DNA of 64,000 bases from Karalla daura (lineage: Eukaryota > Chordata > Actinopteri > Chaetodontiformes > Leiognathidae): the NCBI GenBank assembly GCA_029224185.1, contig JANZKI010000027.1, positions 62,001-126,000 of the forward strand, read 5' to 3'. Positions 8,538-22,047 of this stretch are shown here, in pieces. Under the pieces are notes generated by a model. The model ran no database searches. It was not told where the DNA came from and saw nothing but the letters and a program-made list of their open reading frames with translations. A program made the translations under genes and the position numbers. The number at the start of each line of letters is the position of its first letter. Within the stretch, counting starts at the first letter, position 1.

Positions 8538-9645
8538 TGTCGCGTCAACACAAAACATTCATTCAAACATTCACTCAAAACACAGTCACGTGGCCTAAGC
8601 TCCAAACCTGCAGGGGGCAGAGAGAAAGTTAGTTTTGGTAGGGTAACCAGGAAGTCAATCTGTGCTTCCTGTGGCGGCCATATCATCTGCATACCTGCAT
8701 GGAGAAAAAAGTTTGCTAACAAAGTAGAAGCATCTAACAAAAGGAAATACACAGGAATCACACAACTAAACAAAGAAGATTACTCAGCTCACAGTCAAGA
8801 CGCAACTGGTTGTCAACTGTCAAGTTATGTTAGATTTTACTCCGTTCCTGCTCAAACTTGAAAAGAGCCTCGTCTGAAGGACGCAGAGGGACAACTCAAA
8901 TCTTCCTTCTCTTTTGTTTATTGAGTTTAGTAGATAGGTTGATTAGGTTGATTTGGTTGATTAGGTTGATAACCTTCAAAATAAACAAGAAACATTGCAT
9001 TACTTAAAGTTCAAACATAACAACTTCATGAATTCATAAATCTCAAATCAGTATGAATCAATCAAAATCAAAAATCAGAATATCAAATATCAAGTCTACA
9101 ATCAACAAGGTAGCTTCAGAATCAGATTTCTTTCTTTGCAACATAAACCATGCATTCAAAATGATATAAATTGAGCCAGTTCATGTACAAACAATTGAAG
9201 TTGTATCAGCATAAACAAACAAACATTTTAATTCCATCAACACTACAATACAATACAAGTAAGTAGATTTGAATGTTCAGGCTGTAAATTTGAGTGAACA
9301 TGATAAAACAAAGTAATTCTTTCAGCATTTTCAGATATCAAAGTGACAAAGTGTTTCAATGTCCATTCCCCTACCAGTTGCGTCTTGACTGTGAGCTGAG
9401 TAATGTTCTTTGTTTAGTTGTGTGATTCCTGTGTATTTCCTTGTCTTCGATGCTTCTCCTTTGTTAGCAAACTTTTTTCTCCATGCAGGTATGCAGGTGA
9501 TATGGCCGCCACAGGAAGCACAGATTGACTTCCTGGTTACCCTACGAATACTAACTTTCTCTCTGCCCCCTGCAGGTTTGGAGCTTAGGCCACGTGACTG
9601 TGTTTTGAGTGAATGTTTGAATGAATGTTTTGTGTTGACGCGACA
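8538..9645 (+). mobile_element. Element copy 4
   Basis: Full length and of the same diagnostic class as copy 3. With its flanks it forms part of a 2,919-bp duplication of the copy 3 unit. Confidence 0.95.
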
Positions 9646-11069
9646 GTGGGGAAAAGCGCTTTGAAAAAGTGTGTTGACGCATTCACCGTTGGCCATTACG
9701 CAGTGCAGCAACAGGCCTAAACAGTGTTTAGAACGCCTAGTTGGGTTTGTCTACAGCCCCCTGTGTAGGAAACGGTGAGGAAAAGCGCTTTGAAAAAGTG
9801 TCTTTACGCATTCACCATGGGCCATTACGCAGTGCAGCAACAGGCCTAAACAGTGTTTAGAACGCCTAGTTGGGCCTTTTTACAGCCCCCTGCGTAGGAA
9901 ACGGTGGGGAAAAGCGCTTTGAAAAAGTGTGTTGACGCATTCACTGTTGGCCATTATGCAGTGCAGCAACAGGCCTAAACAGTGTTTAGAACGCCTAGTT
10001 GGGTTTGTCTACAGCCCCCTGTGTAGGAAACGGTGAGGAAAAGCGCTTTGAAAAAGTGTGTTTACACATTCACCATGGGCCATTACGCAGTGCAGCAACA
10101 GGCCTAAACAGTGTTTAGAACGCCTAGTTGGGCCTTTTTACAGCCCCCTGCGTAGGAAACGGTGGGGAAAAGCGCTTTGAAAAAGTGTGTTGACGCATTC
10201 ACTGTTGGCCATTATGCAGTGCAGCAACAGGCCTAAACAGTGTTTAGAACGCCTAGTTGGGTTTGTCTACAGCCCCCTGTGTAGGAAACGGTGAGGAAAA
10301 GCGCTTTGAAAAAGTGTCTTTACGCATTCACCATGGGCCATTACGCAGTGCAGCAACAGGCCTAAACAGTGTTTAGAACGCCTAGTTGGGCCTTTTTCCA
10401 GCCCCCTGCGTAGGAAACGGTGGGGAAAAGCGCTTTGAAAAAGTGTGTTGACGCATTCACTGTTGGCCATTATGCAGTGCAGCAACAGGCCTAAACAGTG
10501 TTTAGAACGCCTAGTTGGGCTTGTCTACAGCCCCCTGTGTAGGAAACGGTGAGGAAAAGCGCTTTGAAAAAGTGTGTTTACGCATTCACCATGGGCCATT
10601 ACGCAGTGCAGCAACAGGCCTAAACAGTGTTTAGAACGCCTAGTTGGGCTTGTCTACAGCCCCCTGTGTAGGAAACGGTGAGGAAAAGCGCTTTGAAAAA
10701 GTGTGTTGACGCATTCACTGTTGGCCATTATGCAGTGCAGCAACAGGCCTAAACAGTGTTTAGAACGCCTAGTTGGGCCTTTTTACAGCCCCCTGCGTAG
10801 GAAACGGTGGGGAAAAGCGCTTTGAAAAAGTGTGTTGACGCATTCACCATCAGCCATTACGCAGTGCAGCAACAGGTCTAAACGGTGTTTAGAACGCCTA
10901 GTTAGGCCTGTTTACAGCCCCCTGCGTAGGAAACGGTGGGGAAAAGCGCTTTGAAAAAGTGTGTTGACGCATTCACCATCGGCCATTACGCATTGCAGCA
11001 ACAGACCTAAACAGTGTTTAGAACGCCTAGTTGGGCCTGTTTACAGCCCCCTGCGTATGAAACGGTGGG
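9646..11069 (+). repeat. Monomer run after copy 4 (11 monomers)
   Basis: 1,424 bp = 11 x 129 + 5. Follows the copy 3 run base for base at its markers but lacks three monomers near its right end. The last monomer has CGCATTGCAGC instead of CGCAGTGCAGC. Confidence 0.95.
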
Positions 11070-12177
11070 TGTCACGTCAACACAAAACATTCATTCAAAC
11101 ATTCACTCAAAACACAGTCACGTGGCCTAAGCTCCAAACCTGCAGGGGGCAGAGAGAAAGTTAGTTTTGGTAGGGTAACCAGGAAGTCAATCTGTGCTTC
11201 CTGTGGCGGCCATATCATCTGCATACCTGCATGGAGAAAAAAGTTTGCTAACAAAGTAGAAGCATCTAACAAAAGGAAATACACAGGAATCACACAACTA
11301 AACAAAGAAGATTACTCAGCTCACAGTCAAGACGCAACTGGTTGTCAACTGTCAAGTTATGTTAGATTTTACTCCGTTCCTGCTCAAACTTGAAAAGAGC
11401 CTCGTCTGAAGGACGCAGAGGGACAACTCAAATCTTCCTTCTCTTTTGTTTATTGAGTTTAGTAGATAGGTTGATTAGGTTGATTTGGTTGATTAGGTTG
11501 ATAACCTTCAAAATAAACAAGAAACATTGCATTACTTAAAGTTCAAACATAACAACTTCATGAATTCATAAATCTCAAATCAGTATGAATCAATCAAAAT
11601 CAAAAATCAGAATATCAAATATCAAGTCTACAATCAACAAGGTAGCTTCAGAATCAGATTTCTTTCTTTGCAACATAAACCATGCATTCAAAATGATATA
11701 AATTGAGCCAGTTCATGTACAAACAATTGAAGTTGTATCAGCATAAACAAACAAACATTTTAATTCCATCAACACTACAATACAATACAAGTAAGTAGAT
11801 TTGAATGTTCAGGCTGTAAATTTGAGTGAACATGATAAAACAAAGTAATTCTTTCAGCATTTTCAGATATCAAAGTGACAAAGTGTTTCAATGTCCATTC
11901 CCCTACCAGTTGCGTCTTGACTGTGAGCTGAGTAATGTTCTTTGTTTAGTTGTGTGATTCCTGTGTATTTCCTTGTCTTCGATGCTTCTCCTTTGTTAGC
12001 AAACTTTTTTCTCCATGCAGGTATGCAGGTGATATGGCCGCCACAGGAAGCACAGATTGACTTCCTGGTTACCCTACGAATACTAACTTTCTCTCTGCCC
12101 CCTGCAGGTTTGGAGCTTAGGCCACGTGACTGTGTTTTGAGTGAATGTTTGAATGAATGTTTTGTGTTGACGCGACA
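11070..12177 (+). mobile_element. Element copy 5, left terminus altered
   Basis: Full length, but the left end reads TGTCACGTC instead of TGTCGCGTC (G to A at base 5). Otherwise AACTTCATG, ATCAAAAATC, GTAATGTTC. Confidence 0.95.
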
Positions 12178-13730
12178 GTGGGGAAAAGCGCTTTGAAAAA
12201 GTGTGTTGACGCATTCACCGTTGGCCATTACGCAGTGCAGCAACAGGCCTAAACAGTGTTTAGAACGCCTAGTTGGGTTTGTCTACAGCCCCCTGTGTAG
12301 GAAACGGTGAGGAAAAGCGCTTTGAAAAAGTGTCTTTACGCATTCACCATGGGCCATTACGCAGTGCAGCAACAGGCCTAAACAGTGTTTAGAACGCCTA
12401 GTTGGGCCTTTTTACAGCCCCCTGCGTAGGAAACGGTGGGGAAAAGCGCTTTGAAAAAGTGTGTTTACGCATTCACCATGGGCCATTACGCAGTGCAGCA
12501 ACAGGCCTAAACAGTGTTTAGAACGCCTAGTTGGGCCTTTTTACAGCCCCCTGCGTAGGAAACGGTGGGGAAAAGCGCTTTGAAAAAGTGTGTTGACGCA
12601 TTCACTGTTGGCCATTATGCAGTGCAGCAACAGGCCTAAACAGTGTTTAGAACGCCTAGTTGGGCTTGTCTACAGCCCCCTGTGTAGGAAACGGTGAGGA
12701 AAAGCGCTTTGAAAAAGTGTGTTGACGCATTCACCGTTGGCCATTACGCAGTGCAGCAACAGGCCTAAACAGTGTTTAGAACGCCTAGTTGGGTTTGTCT
12801 ACAGCCCCCTGCCTAGGAAACGGTGGGGAAAAGCGCTTTGAAAAAGTGTGTTGACGCATTCACTGTTGGCCATTATGCAGTGCAGCAACAGGCCTAAACA
12901 GTGTTTAGAACGCCTAGTTGGGTTTGTCTACAGCCCCCTGTGTAGGAAACGGTGAGGAAAAGCGCTTTGAAAAAGTGTGTTTACGCATTCACCATGGGCC
13001 ATTACGCAGTGCAGCAACAGGCCTAAACAGTGTTTAGAACGCCTAGTTGGGCCTTTTTACAGCCCCCTGCGTAGGAAACGGTGGGGAAAAGCGCTTTGAA
13101 AAAGTGTGTTGACGCATTCACTGTTGGCCATTATGCAGTGCAGCAACAGGTCTAAACAGTGTTTAGAACGCCTAGTTGGGCTTGTCTACAGCCCCCTGTG
13201 TAGGAAACGGTGAGGAAAAGCGCTTTGAAAAAGTGTGTTTACGCATTCACCATGGGCCATTACGCAGTGCAGCAACAGGCCTAAACAGTGTTTAGAACGC
13301 CTAGTTGGGCTTGTCTACAGCCCCCTGTGTAGGAAACGGTGAGGAAAAGCGCTTTGAAAAAGTGTGTTCACGCATTCACCATCGGCCATTATGCAGTGAA
13401 GCAACAGGCCTAAACAGTGTTTAGAACGCCTAGTTGGGCCTTTTTACAGCCCCCTGCGTAGGAAACGGTGGGGAAAAGCGCTTTGAAAAAGTGTGTTGAC
13501 GCATTCACCATCAGCCATTACGCAGTGCAGCAACAGGTCTAAACGGTGTTTAGAACACCTAGTTAGGCCTGTTTACAGCCCCCTGCGTAGGAAACGGTGG
13601 GGAAAAGCGCTTTGAAAAAGTGTGTTGACGCATTCACCATCGGCCATTACGCAGTGCAGCAACAGACCTAAACAGTGTTTAGAACGTCTAGTTGGGCCTG
13701 TTTACAGCCCCCTGCGTATGAAACGGTGGG
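12178..13730 (+). repeat. Monomer run after copy 5 (12 monomers)
   Basis: 1,553 bp = 12 x 129 + 5. Same class order as the run after copy 1 minus the 387-bp duplication, with CCTAGGAAAC in place of CCTAGGCAAC. Confidence 0.95.
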
Positions 13731-14838
13731 TGTCGCGTCAACACAAAACATTCATTCAAACATTCACTCAAAACACAGTCACGTGGCCTAAGCTCCAAAC
13801 CTGCAGGGGGCAGAGAGAAAGTTAGTTTTGGTAGGGTAACCAGGAAGTCAATCTGTGCTTCCTGTGGCGGCCATATCATCTGCATACCTGCATGGAGAAA
13901 AAAGTTTGCTAACAAAGTAGAAGCATCTAACAAAAGGAAATACACAGGAATCACACAACTAAACAAAGAAGATTACTCAGCTCACAGTCAAGACGCAACT
14001 GGTTGTCAACTGTCAAGTTATGTTAGATTTTACTCCGTTCCTGCTCAAACTTGAAAAGAGCCTCGTCTGAAGGACGCAGAGGGACAACTCAAATCTTCCT
14101 TCTCTTTTGTTTATTGAGTTTAGTAGATAGGTTGATTAGGTTGATTTGGTTGATTAGGTTGATAACCTTCAAAATAAACAAGAAACATTGCATTACTTAA
14201 AGTTCAAACATAACAAATTCATGAATTCATAAATCTCAAATCAGTATGAATCAATCAAAATCAAAAATCAGAATATCAAATATCAAGTCTACAATCAACA
14301 AGGTAGCTTCAGAATCAGATTTCTTTCTTTGCAACATAAACCATGCATTCAAAATGATATAAATTGAGCCAGTTCATGTACAAACAATTGAAGTTGTATC
14401 AGCATAAACAAACAAACATTTTAATTCCATCAACACTACAATACAATACAAGTAAGTAGATTTGAATGTTCAGGCTGTAAATTTGAGTGAACATGATAAA
14501 ACAAAGTAATTCTTTCAGCATTTTCAGATATCAAAGTGACAAAGTGTTTCAATGTCCATTCCCCTACCAGTTGCGTCTTGACTGTGAGCTGAGTAATCTT
14601 CTTTGTTTAGTTGTGTGATTCCTGTGTATTTCCTTGTCTTCGATGCTTCTCCTTTGTTAGCAAACTTTTTTCTCCATGCAGGTATGCAGGTGATATGGCC
14701 GCCACAGGAAGCACAGATTGACTTCCTGGTTACCCTACGAATACTAACTTTCTCTCTGCCCCCTGCAGGTTTGGAGCTTAGGCCACGTGACTGTGTTTTG
14801 AGTGAATGTTTGAATGAATGTTTTGTGTTGACGCGACA
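13731..14838 (+). mobile_element. Element copy 6
   Basis: Full length. AAATTCATG, ATCAAAAATC, GTAATCTTC. Left flank AACGTCTAG as in copies 2 and 8. Confidence 0.95.
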
Positions 14839-16004
14839 GTGGGGAAAAGCGCTTTGAAAAAGTGTGTTGACGCATTCACCGTTGGCCATTACGCAGTGCA
14901 GCAACAGGCCTAAACAGTGTTTAGAACGCCTAGTTGGGTTTGTCTACAGCCCCCTGCCTAGGAAACAGTGGGGAAAAGCGCTTTGAAAAAGTGTGTTGAC
15001 GCATTCACTGTTGGCCATTATGCAGTGCAGCAACAGGCCTAAACAGTGTTTAGAACGCCTAGTTGGGTTTGTCTACAGCCCCCTGTGTAGGAAACGGTGA
15101 GGAAAAGCGCTTTGAAAAAGTGTGTTTACGCATTCACCATGGGCCATTACGCAGTGCAGCAACAGGCCTAAACAGTGTTTAGAACGCCTAGTTGGGCCTT
15201 TTTACAGCCCCCTGCGTAGGAAACGGTGGGGAAAAGCGCTTTGAAAAAGTGTGTTGACGCATTCACTGTTGGCCATTATGCAGTGCAGCAACAGGCCTAA
15301 ACAGTGTTTAGAACGCCTAGTTGGGTTTGTCTACAGCCCCCTGTGTAGGAAACGGTGAGGAAAAACGCTTTGAAAAAGTGTGTTTACGCATTCACCATGG
15401 GCCATTACGCAGTGCAGCAACAGGCCTAAACAGTGTTTAGAACGCCTAGTTGGGCTTGTCTACAGCCCCCTGTGTAGGAAACGGTGAGGAAAAGCGCTTT
15501 GAAAAAGTGTGTTGACGCATTCACTGTTGGCCATTATGCAGTGCAGCAACAGGCCTAAACAGTGTTTAGAACGCCTAGTTGGGCCTTTTTACTGCCCCCT
15601 GCGTAGGAAACGGTGGGGAAAAGCGCTTTGAAAAAGTGTGTTGACGCATTCACCATCAGCCATTACGCAGTGCAGCAACAGGTCTAAACGGTGTTTAGAA
15701 CGCCTAGTTAGGCCTGTTTACAGCCCCCTGCGTAGGAAACGGTGGGGAAAAGCGCTTTGAAAAAGTGTGTTGACGCATTCACCATCAGCCATTACGCAGT
15801 GCAGCAACAGGTCTAAACGGTGTTTAGAACGCCTAGTTAGGCCTGTTTACAGCCCCCTGCGTAGGAAACGGTGGGGAAAAGCGCTTTGAAAAAGTGTGTT
15901 GACGCATTCACCATCGGCCATTACGCAGTGCAGCAACAGACCTAAACAGTGTTTAGAACGCCTAGTTGGGCCTGTTTACAGCCCCCTGCGTATGAAACGG
16001 TGGG
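14839..16004 (+). repeat. Monomer run after copy 6 (9 monomers)
   Basis: 1,166 bp. Starts CCGTTGG then CCTAGGAAACAGTGGGG. Contains the private AAAAACGCTTTG change at about 15,361, which disrupts the monomer palindrome. Confidence 0.95.
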
Positions 16005-17112
16005 TGTCGCGTCAACACAAAACATTCATTCAAACATTCACTCAAAACACAGTCACGTGGCCTAAGCTCCAAACCTGCAGGGGGCAGAGAGAAAGTTAGT
16101 TTTGGTAGGGTAACCAGGAAGTCAATCTGTGCTTCCTGTGGCGGCCATATCATCTGCATACCTGCATGGAGAAAAAAGTTTGCTAACAAAGTAGAAGCAT
16201 CTAACAAAAGGAAATACACAGGAATCACACAACTAAACAAAGAAGATTACTCAGCTCACAGTCAAGACGCAACTGGTTGTCAACTGTCAAGTTATGTTAG
16301 ATTTTACTCCGTTCCTGCTCAAACTTGAAAAGAGCCTCGTCTGAAGGACGCAGAGGGACAACTCAAATCTTCCTTCTCTTTTGTTTATTGAGTTTAGTAG
16401 ATAGGTTGATTAGGTTGATTTGGTTGATTAGGTTGATAACCTTCAAAATAAACAAGAAACATTGCATTACTTAAAGTTCAAACATAACAACTTCATGAAT
16501 TCATAAATCTCAAATCAGTATGAATCAATCAAAATCTAAAATCAGAATATCAAATATCAAGTCTACAATCAACAAGGTAGCTTCAGAATCAGATTTCTTT
16601 CTTTGCAACATAAACCATGCATTCAAAATGATATAAATTGAGCCAGTTCATGTACAAACAATTGAAGTTGTATCAGCATAAACAAACAAACATTTTAATT
16701 CCATCAACACTACAATACAATACAAGTAAGTAGATTTGAATGTTCAGGCTGTAAATTTGAGTGAACATGATAAAACAAAGTAATTCTTTCAGCATTTTCA
16801 GATATCAAAGTGACAAAGTGTTTCAATGTCCATTCCCCTACCAGTTGCGTCTTGACTGTGAGCTGAGTAATGTTCTTTGTTTAGTTGTGTGATTCCTGTG
16901 TATTTCCTTGTCTTCGATGCTTCTCCTTTGTTAGCAAACTTTTTTCTCCATGCAGGTATGCAGGTGATATGGCCGCCACAGGAAGCACAGATTGACTTCC
17001 TGGTTACCCTACGAATACTAACTTTCTCTCTGCCCCCTGCAGGTTTGGAGCTTAGGCCACGTGACTGTGTTTTGAGTGAATGTTTGAATGAATGTTTTGT
17101 GTTGACGCGACA
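16005..17112 (+). mobile_element. Element copy 7
   Basis: Full length. A mosaic state: AACTTCATG with ATCTAAAATC in the core and GTAATGTTC in the right arm. The ATCTAAAATC variant otherwise belongs to copies 11, 12 and 14-22. Confidence 0.95.
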
Positions 17113-18665
17113 GTGGGGAAAAGCGCTTTGAAAAAGTGTGTTGACGCATTCACCGTTGGCCATTACGCAGTGCAGCAACAGGCCTAAACAGTGTTTAGAA
17201 CGCCTAGTTGGGTTTGTCTACAGCCCCCTGTGTAGGAAACGGTGAGGAAAAGCGCTTTGAAAAAGTGTCTTTACGCATTCACCATGGGCCATTACGCAGT
17301 GCAGCAACAGGCCTAAACAGTGTTTAGAACGCCTAGTTGGGCCTTTTTACAGCCCCCTGCGTAGGAAACGGTGGGGAAAAGCGCTTTGAAAAAGTGTGTT
17401 TACGCATTCACCATGGGCCATTACGCAGTGCAGCAACAGGCCTAAACAGTGTTTAGAACGCCTAGTTGGGCCTTTTTACAGCCCCCTGCGTAGGAAACGG
17501 TGGGGAAAAGCGCTTTGAAAAAGTGTGTTGACGCATTCACTGTTGGCCATTATGCAGTGCAGCAACAGGCCTAAACAGTGTTTAGAACGCCTAGTTGGGC
17601 TTGTCTACAGCCCCCTGTGTAGGAAACGGTGAGGAAAAGCGCTTTGAAAAAGTGTGTTGACGCATTCACCGTTGGCCATTACGCAGTGCAGCAACAGGCC
17701 TAAACAGTGTTTAGAACGCCTAGTTGGGTTTGTCTACAGCCCCCTGCCTAGGAAACGGTGGGGAAAAGCGCTTTGAAAAAGTGTGTTGACGCATTCACTG
17801 TTGGCCATTATGCAGTGCAGCAACAGGCCTAAACAGTGTTTAGAACGCCTAGTTGGGTTTGTCTACAGCCCCCTGTGTAGGAAACGGTGAGGAAAAGCGC
17901 TTTGAAAAAGTGTGTTTACGCATTCACCATGGGCCATTACGCAGTGCAGCAACAGGCCTAAACAGTGTTTAGAACGCCTAGTTGGGCCTTTTTACAGCCC
18001 CCTGCGTAGGAAACGGTGGGGAAAAGCGCTTTGAAAAAGTGTGTTGACGCATTCACTGTTGGCCATTATGCAGTGCAGCAACAGGTCTAAACAGTGTTTA
18101 GAACGCCTAGTTGGGCTTGTCTACAGCCCCCTGTGTAGGAAACGGTGAGGAAAAGCGCTTTGAAAAAGTGTGTTTACGCATTCACCATGGGCCATTACGC
18201 AGTGCAGCAACAGGCCTAAACAGTGTTTAGAACGCCTAGTTGGGCTTGTCTACAGCCCCCTGTGTAGGAAACGGTGAGGAAAAGCGCTTTGAAAAAGTGT
18301 GTTCACGCATTCACCATCGGCCATTATGCAGTGAAGCAACAGGCCTAAACAGTGTTTAGAACGCCTAGTTGGGCCTTTTTACAGCCCCCTGCGTAGGAAA
18401 CGGTGGGGAAAAGCGCTTTGAAAAAGTGTGTTGACGCATTCACCATCAGCCATTACGCAGTGCAGCAACAGGTCTAAACGGTGTTTAGAACACCTAGTTA
18501 GGCCTGTTTACAGCCCCCTGCGTAGGAAACGGTGGGGAAAAGCGCTTTGAAAAAGTGTGTTGACGCATTCACCATCGGCCATTACGCAGTGCAGCAACAG
18601 ACCTAAACAGTGTTTAGAACGTCTAGTTGGGCCTGTTTACAGCCCCCTGCGTATGAAACGGTGGG
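17113..18665 (+). repeat. Monomer run after copy 7 (12 monomers)
   Basis: 1,553 bp. Class order identical to the run after copy 5, ending with the TTCACGC/GTGAAGC, CATCAG and CATCGG monomers before copy 8. Confidence 0.95.
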
Positions 18666-19773
18666 TGTCGCGTCAACACAAAACATTCATTCAAACATTC
18701 ACTCAAAACACAGTCACGTGGCCTAAGCTCCAAACCTGCAGGGGGCAGAGAGAAAGTTAGTTTTGGTAGGGTAACCAGGAAGTCAATCTGTGCTTCCTGT
18801 GGCGGCCATATCATCTGCATACCTGCATGGAGAAAAAAGTTTGCTAACAAAGTAGAAGCATCTAACAAAAGGAAATACACAGGAATCACACAACTAAACA
18901 AAGAAGATTACTCAGCTCACAGTCAAGACGCAACTGGTTGTCAACTGTCAAGTTATGTTAGATTTTACTCCGTTCCTGCTCAAACTTGAAAAGAGCCTCG
19001 TCTGAAGGACGCAGAGGGACAACTCAAATCTTCCTTCTCTTTTGTTTATTGAGTTTAGTAGATAGGTTGATTAGGTTGATTTGGTTGATTAGGTTGATAA
19101 CCTTCAAAATAAACAAGAAACATTGCATTACTTAAAGTTCAAACATAACAAATTCATGAATTCATAAATCTCAAATCAGTATGAATCAATCAAAATCAAA
19201 AATCAGAATATCAAATATCAAGTCTACAATCAACAAGGTAGCTTCAGAATCAGATTTCTTTCTTTGCAACATAAACCATGCATTCAAAATGATATAAATT
19301 GAGCCAGTTCATGTACAAACAATTGAAGTTGTATCAGCATAAACAAACAAACATTTTAATTCCATCAACACTACAATACAATACAAGTAAGTAGATTTGA
19401 ATGTTCAGGCTGTAAATTTGAGTGAACATGATAAAACAAAGTAATTCTTTCAGCATTTTCAGATATCAAAGTGACAAAGTGTTTCAATGTCCATTCCCCT
19501 ACCAGTTGCGTCTTGACTGTGAGCTGAGTAATCTTCTTTGTTTAGTTGTGTGATTCCTGTGTATTTCCTTGTCTTCGATGCTTCTCCTTTGTTAGCAAAC
19601 TTTTTTCTCCATGCAGGTATGCAGGTGATATGGCCGCCACAGGAAGCACAGATTGACTTCCTGGTTACCCTACGAATACTAACTTTCTCTCTGCCCCCTG
19701 CAGGTTTGGAGCTTAGGCCACGTGACTGTGTTTTGAGTGAATGTTTGAATGAATGTTTTGTGTTGACGCGACA
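18666..19773 (+). mobile_element. Element copy 8
   Basis: Full length. AAATTCATG, ATCAAAAATC, GTAATCTTC. Counterpart of copy 6 at +4,935 bp. Confidence 0.95.
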
Positions 19774-20939
19774 GTGGGGAAAAGCGCTTTGAAAAAGTGT
19801 GTTGACGCATTCACCGTTGGCCATTACGCAGTGCAGCAACAGGCCTAAACAGTGTTTAGAACGCCTAGTTGGGTTTGTCTACAGCCCCCTGCCTAGGAAA
19901 CAGTGGGGAAAAGCGCTTTGAAAAAGTGTGTTGACGCATTCACTGTTGGCCATTATGCAGTGCAGCAACAGGCCTAAACAGTGTTTAGAACGCCTAGTTG
20001 GGTTTGTCTACAGCCCCCTGTGTAGGAAACGGTGAGGAAAAGCGCTTTGAAAAAGTGTGTTTACGCATTCACCATGGGCCATTACGCAGTGCAGCAACAG
20101 GCCTAAACAGTGTTTAGAACGCCTAGTTGGGCCTTTTTACAGCCCCCTGCGTAGGAAACGGTGGGGAAAAGCGCTTTGAAAAAGTGTGTTGACGCATTCA
20201 CTGTTGGCCATTATGCAGTGCAGCAACAGGCCTAAACAGTGTTTAGAACGCCTAGTTGGGTTTGTCTACAGCCCCCTGTGTAGGAAACGGTGAGGAAAAG
20301 CGCTTTGAAAAAGTGTGTTTACGCATTCACCATGGGCCATTACGCAGTGCAGCAACAGGCCTAAACAGTGTTTAGAACGCCTAGTTGGGCTTGTCTACAG
20401 CCCCCTGTGTAGGAAACGGTGAGGAAAAGCGCTTTGAAAAAGTGTGTTGACGCATTCACTGTTGGCCATTATGCAGTGCAGCAACAGGCCTAAACAGTGT
20501 TTAGAACGCCTAGTTGGGCCTTTTTACTGCCCCCTGCGTAGGAAACGGTGGGGAAAAGCGCTTTGAAAAAGTGTGTTGACGCATTCACCATCAGCCATTA
20601 CGCAGTGCAGCAACAGGTCTAAACGGTGTTTAGAACGCCTAGTTAGGCCTGTTTACAGCCCCCTGCGTAGGAAACGGTGGGGAAAAGCGCTTTGAAAAAG
20701 TGTGTTGACGCATTCACCATCAGCCATTACGCAGTGCAGCAACAGGTCTAAACGGTGTTTAGAACGCCTAGTTAGGCCTGTTTACAGCCCCCTGCGTAGG
20801 AAACGGTGGGGAAAAGCGCTTTGAAAAAGTGTGTTGACGCATTCACCATCGGCCATTACGCAGTGCAGCAACAGACCTAAACAGTGTTTAGAACGCCTAG
20901 TTGGGCCTGTTTACAGCCCCCTGCGTATGAAACGGTGGG
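19774..20939 (+). repeat. Monomer run after copy 8 (9 monomers)
   Basis: 1,166 bp. Counterpart of the run after copy 6 but with an intact AAAGCGCTTT at the position mutated there. Confidence 0.95.
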
Positions 20940-22047
20940 TGTCGCGTCAACACAAAACATTCATTCAAACATTCACTCAAAACACAGTCACGTGGCCTAA
21001 GCTCCAAACCTGCAGGGGGCAGAGAGAAAGTTAGTTTTGGTAGGGTAACCAGGAAGTCAATCTGTGCTTCCTGTGGCGGCCATATCATCTGCATACCTGC
21101 ATGGAGAAAAAAGTTTGCTAACAAAGTAGAAGCATCTAACAAAAGGAAATACACAGGAATCACACAACTAAACAAAGAAGATTACTCAGCTCACAGTCAA
21201 GACGCAACTGGTTGTCAACTGTCAAGTTATGTTAGATTTTACTCCGTTCCTGCTCAAACTTGAAAAGAGCCTCGTCTGAAGGACGCAGAGGGACAACTCA
21301 AATCTTCCTTCTCTTTTGTTTATTGAGTTTAGTAGATAGGTTGATTAGGTTGATTTGGTTGATTAGGTTGATAACCTTCAAAATAAACAAGAAACATTGC
21401 ATTACTTAAAGTTCAAACATAACAACTTCATGAATTCATAAATCTCAAATCAGTATGAATCAATCAAAATCAAAAATCAGAATATCAAATATCAAGTCTA
21501 CAATCAACAAGGTAGCTTCAGAATCAGATTTCTTTCTTTGCAACATAAACCATGCATTCAAAATGATATAAATTGAGCCAGTTCATGTACAAACAATTGA
21601 AGTTGTATCAGCATAAACAAACAAACATTTTAATTCCATCAACACTACAATACAATACAAGTAAGTAGATTTGAATGTTCAGGCTGTAAATTTGAGTGAA
21701 CATGATAAAACAAAGTAATTCTTTCAGCATTTTCAGATATCAAAGTGACAAAGTGTTTCAATGTCCATTCCCCTACCAGTTGCGTCTTGACTGTGAGCTG
21801 AGTAATGTTCTTTGTTTAGTTGTGTGATTCCTGTGTATTTCCTTGTCTTCGATGCTTCTCCTTTGTTAGCAAACTTTTTTCTCCATGCAGGTATGCAGGT
21901 GATATGGCCGCCACAGGAAGCACAGATTGACTTCCTGGTTACCCTACGAATACTAACTTTCTCTCTGCCCCCTGCAGGTTTGGAGCTTAGGCCACGTGAC
22001 TGTGTTTTGAGTGAATGTTTGAATGAATGTTTTGTGTTGACGCGACA
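20940..22047 (+). mobile_element. Element copy 9
   Basis: Full length. AACTTCATG, ATCAAAAATC, GTAATGTTC. It lies at +4,935 bp from copy 7 but differs from it at the ATCTAAAATC site. Confidence 0.95.

Larger units (their letters stand above)
13731..18665 (+). repeat. 4,935-bp higher-order unit (copies 6 and 7 with runs)
   Basis: Copies 6 and 7 recur as copies 8 and 9 at an offset of exactly 4,935 bp (2 x 1113 + 21 x 129). The pair 2 and 3 has the same 2,274-bp internal spacing and markers. Copies alternate between the CTTC and GTTC right-arm states, so the unit contains two elements of different lineages. Confidence 0.8.
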
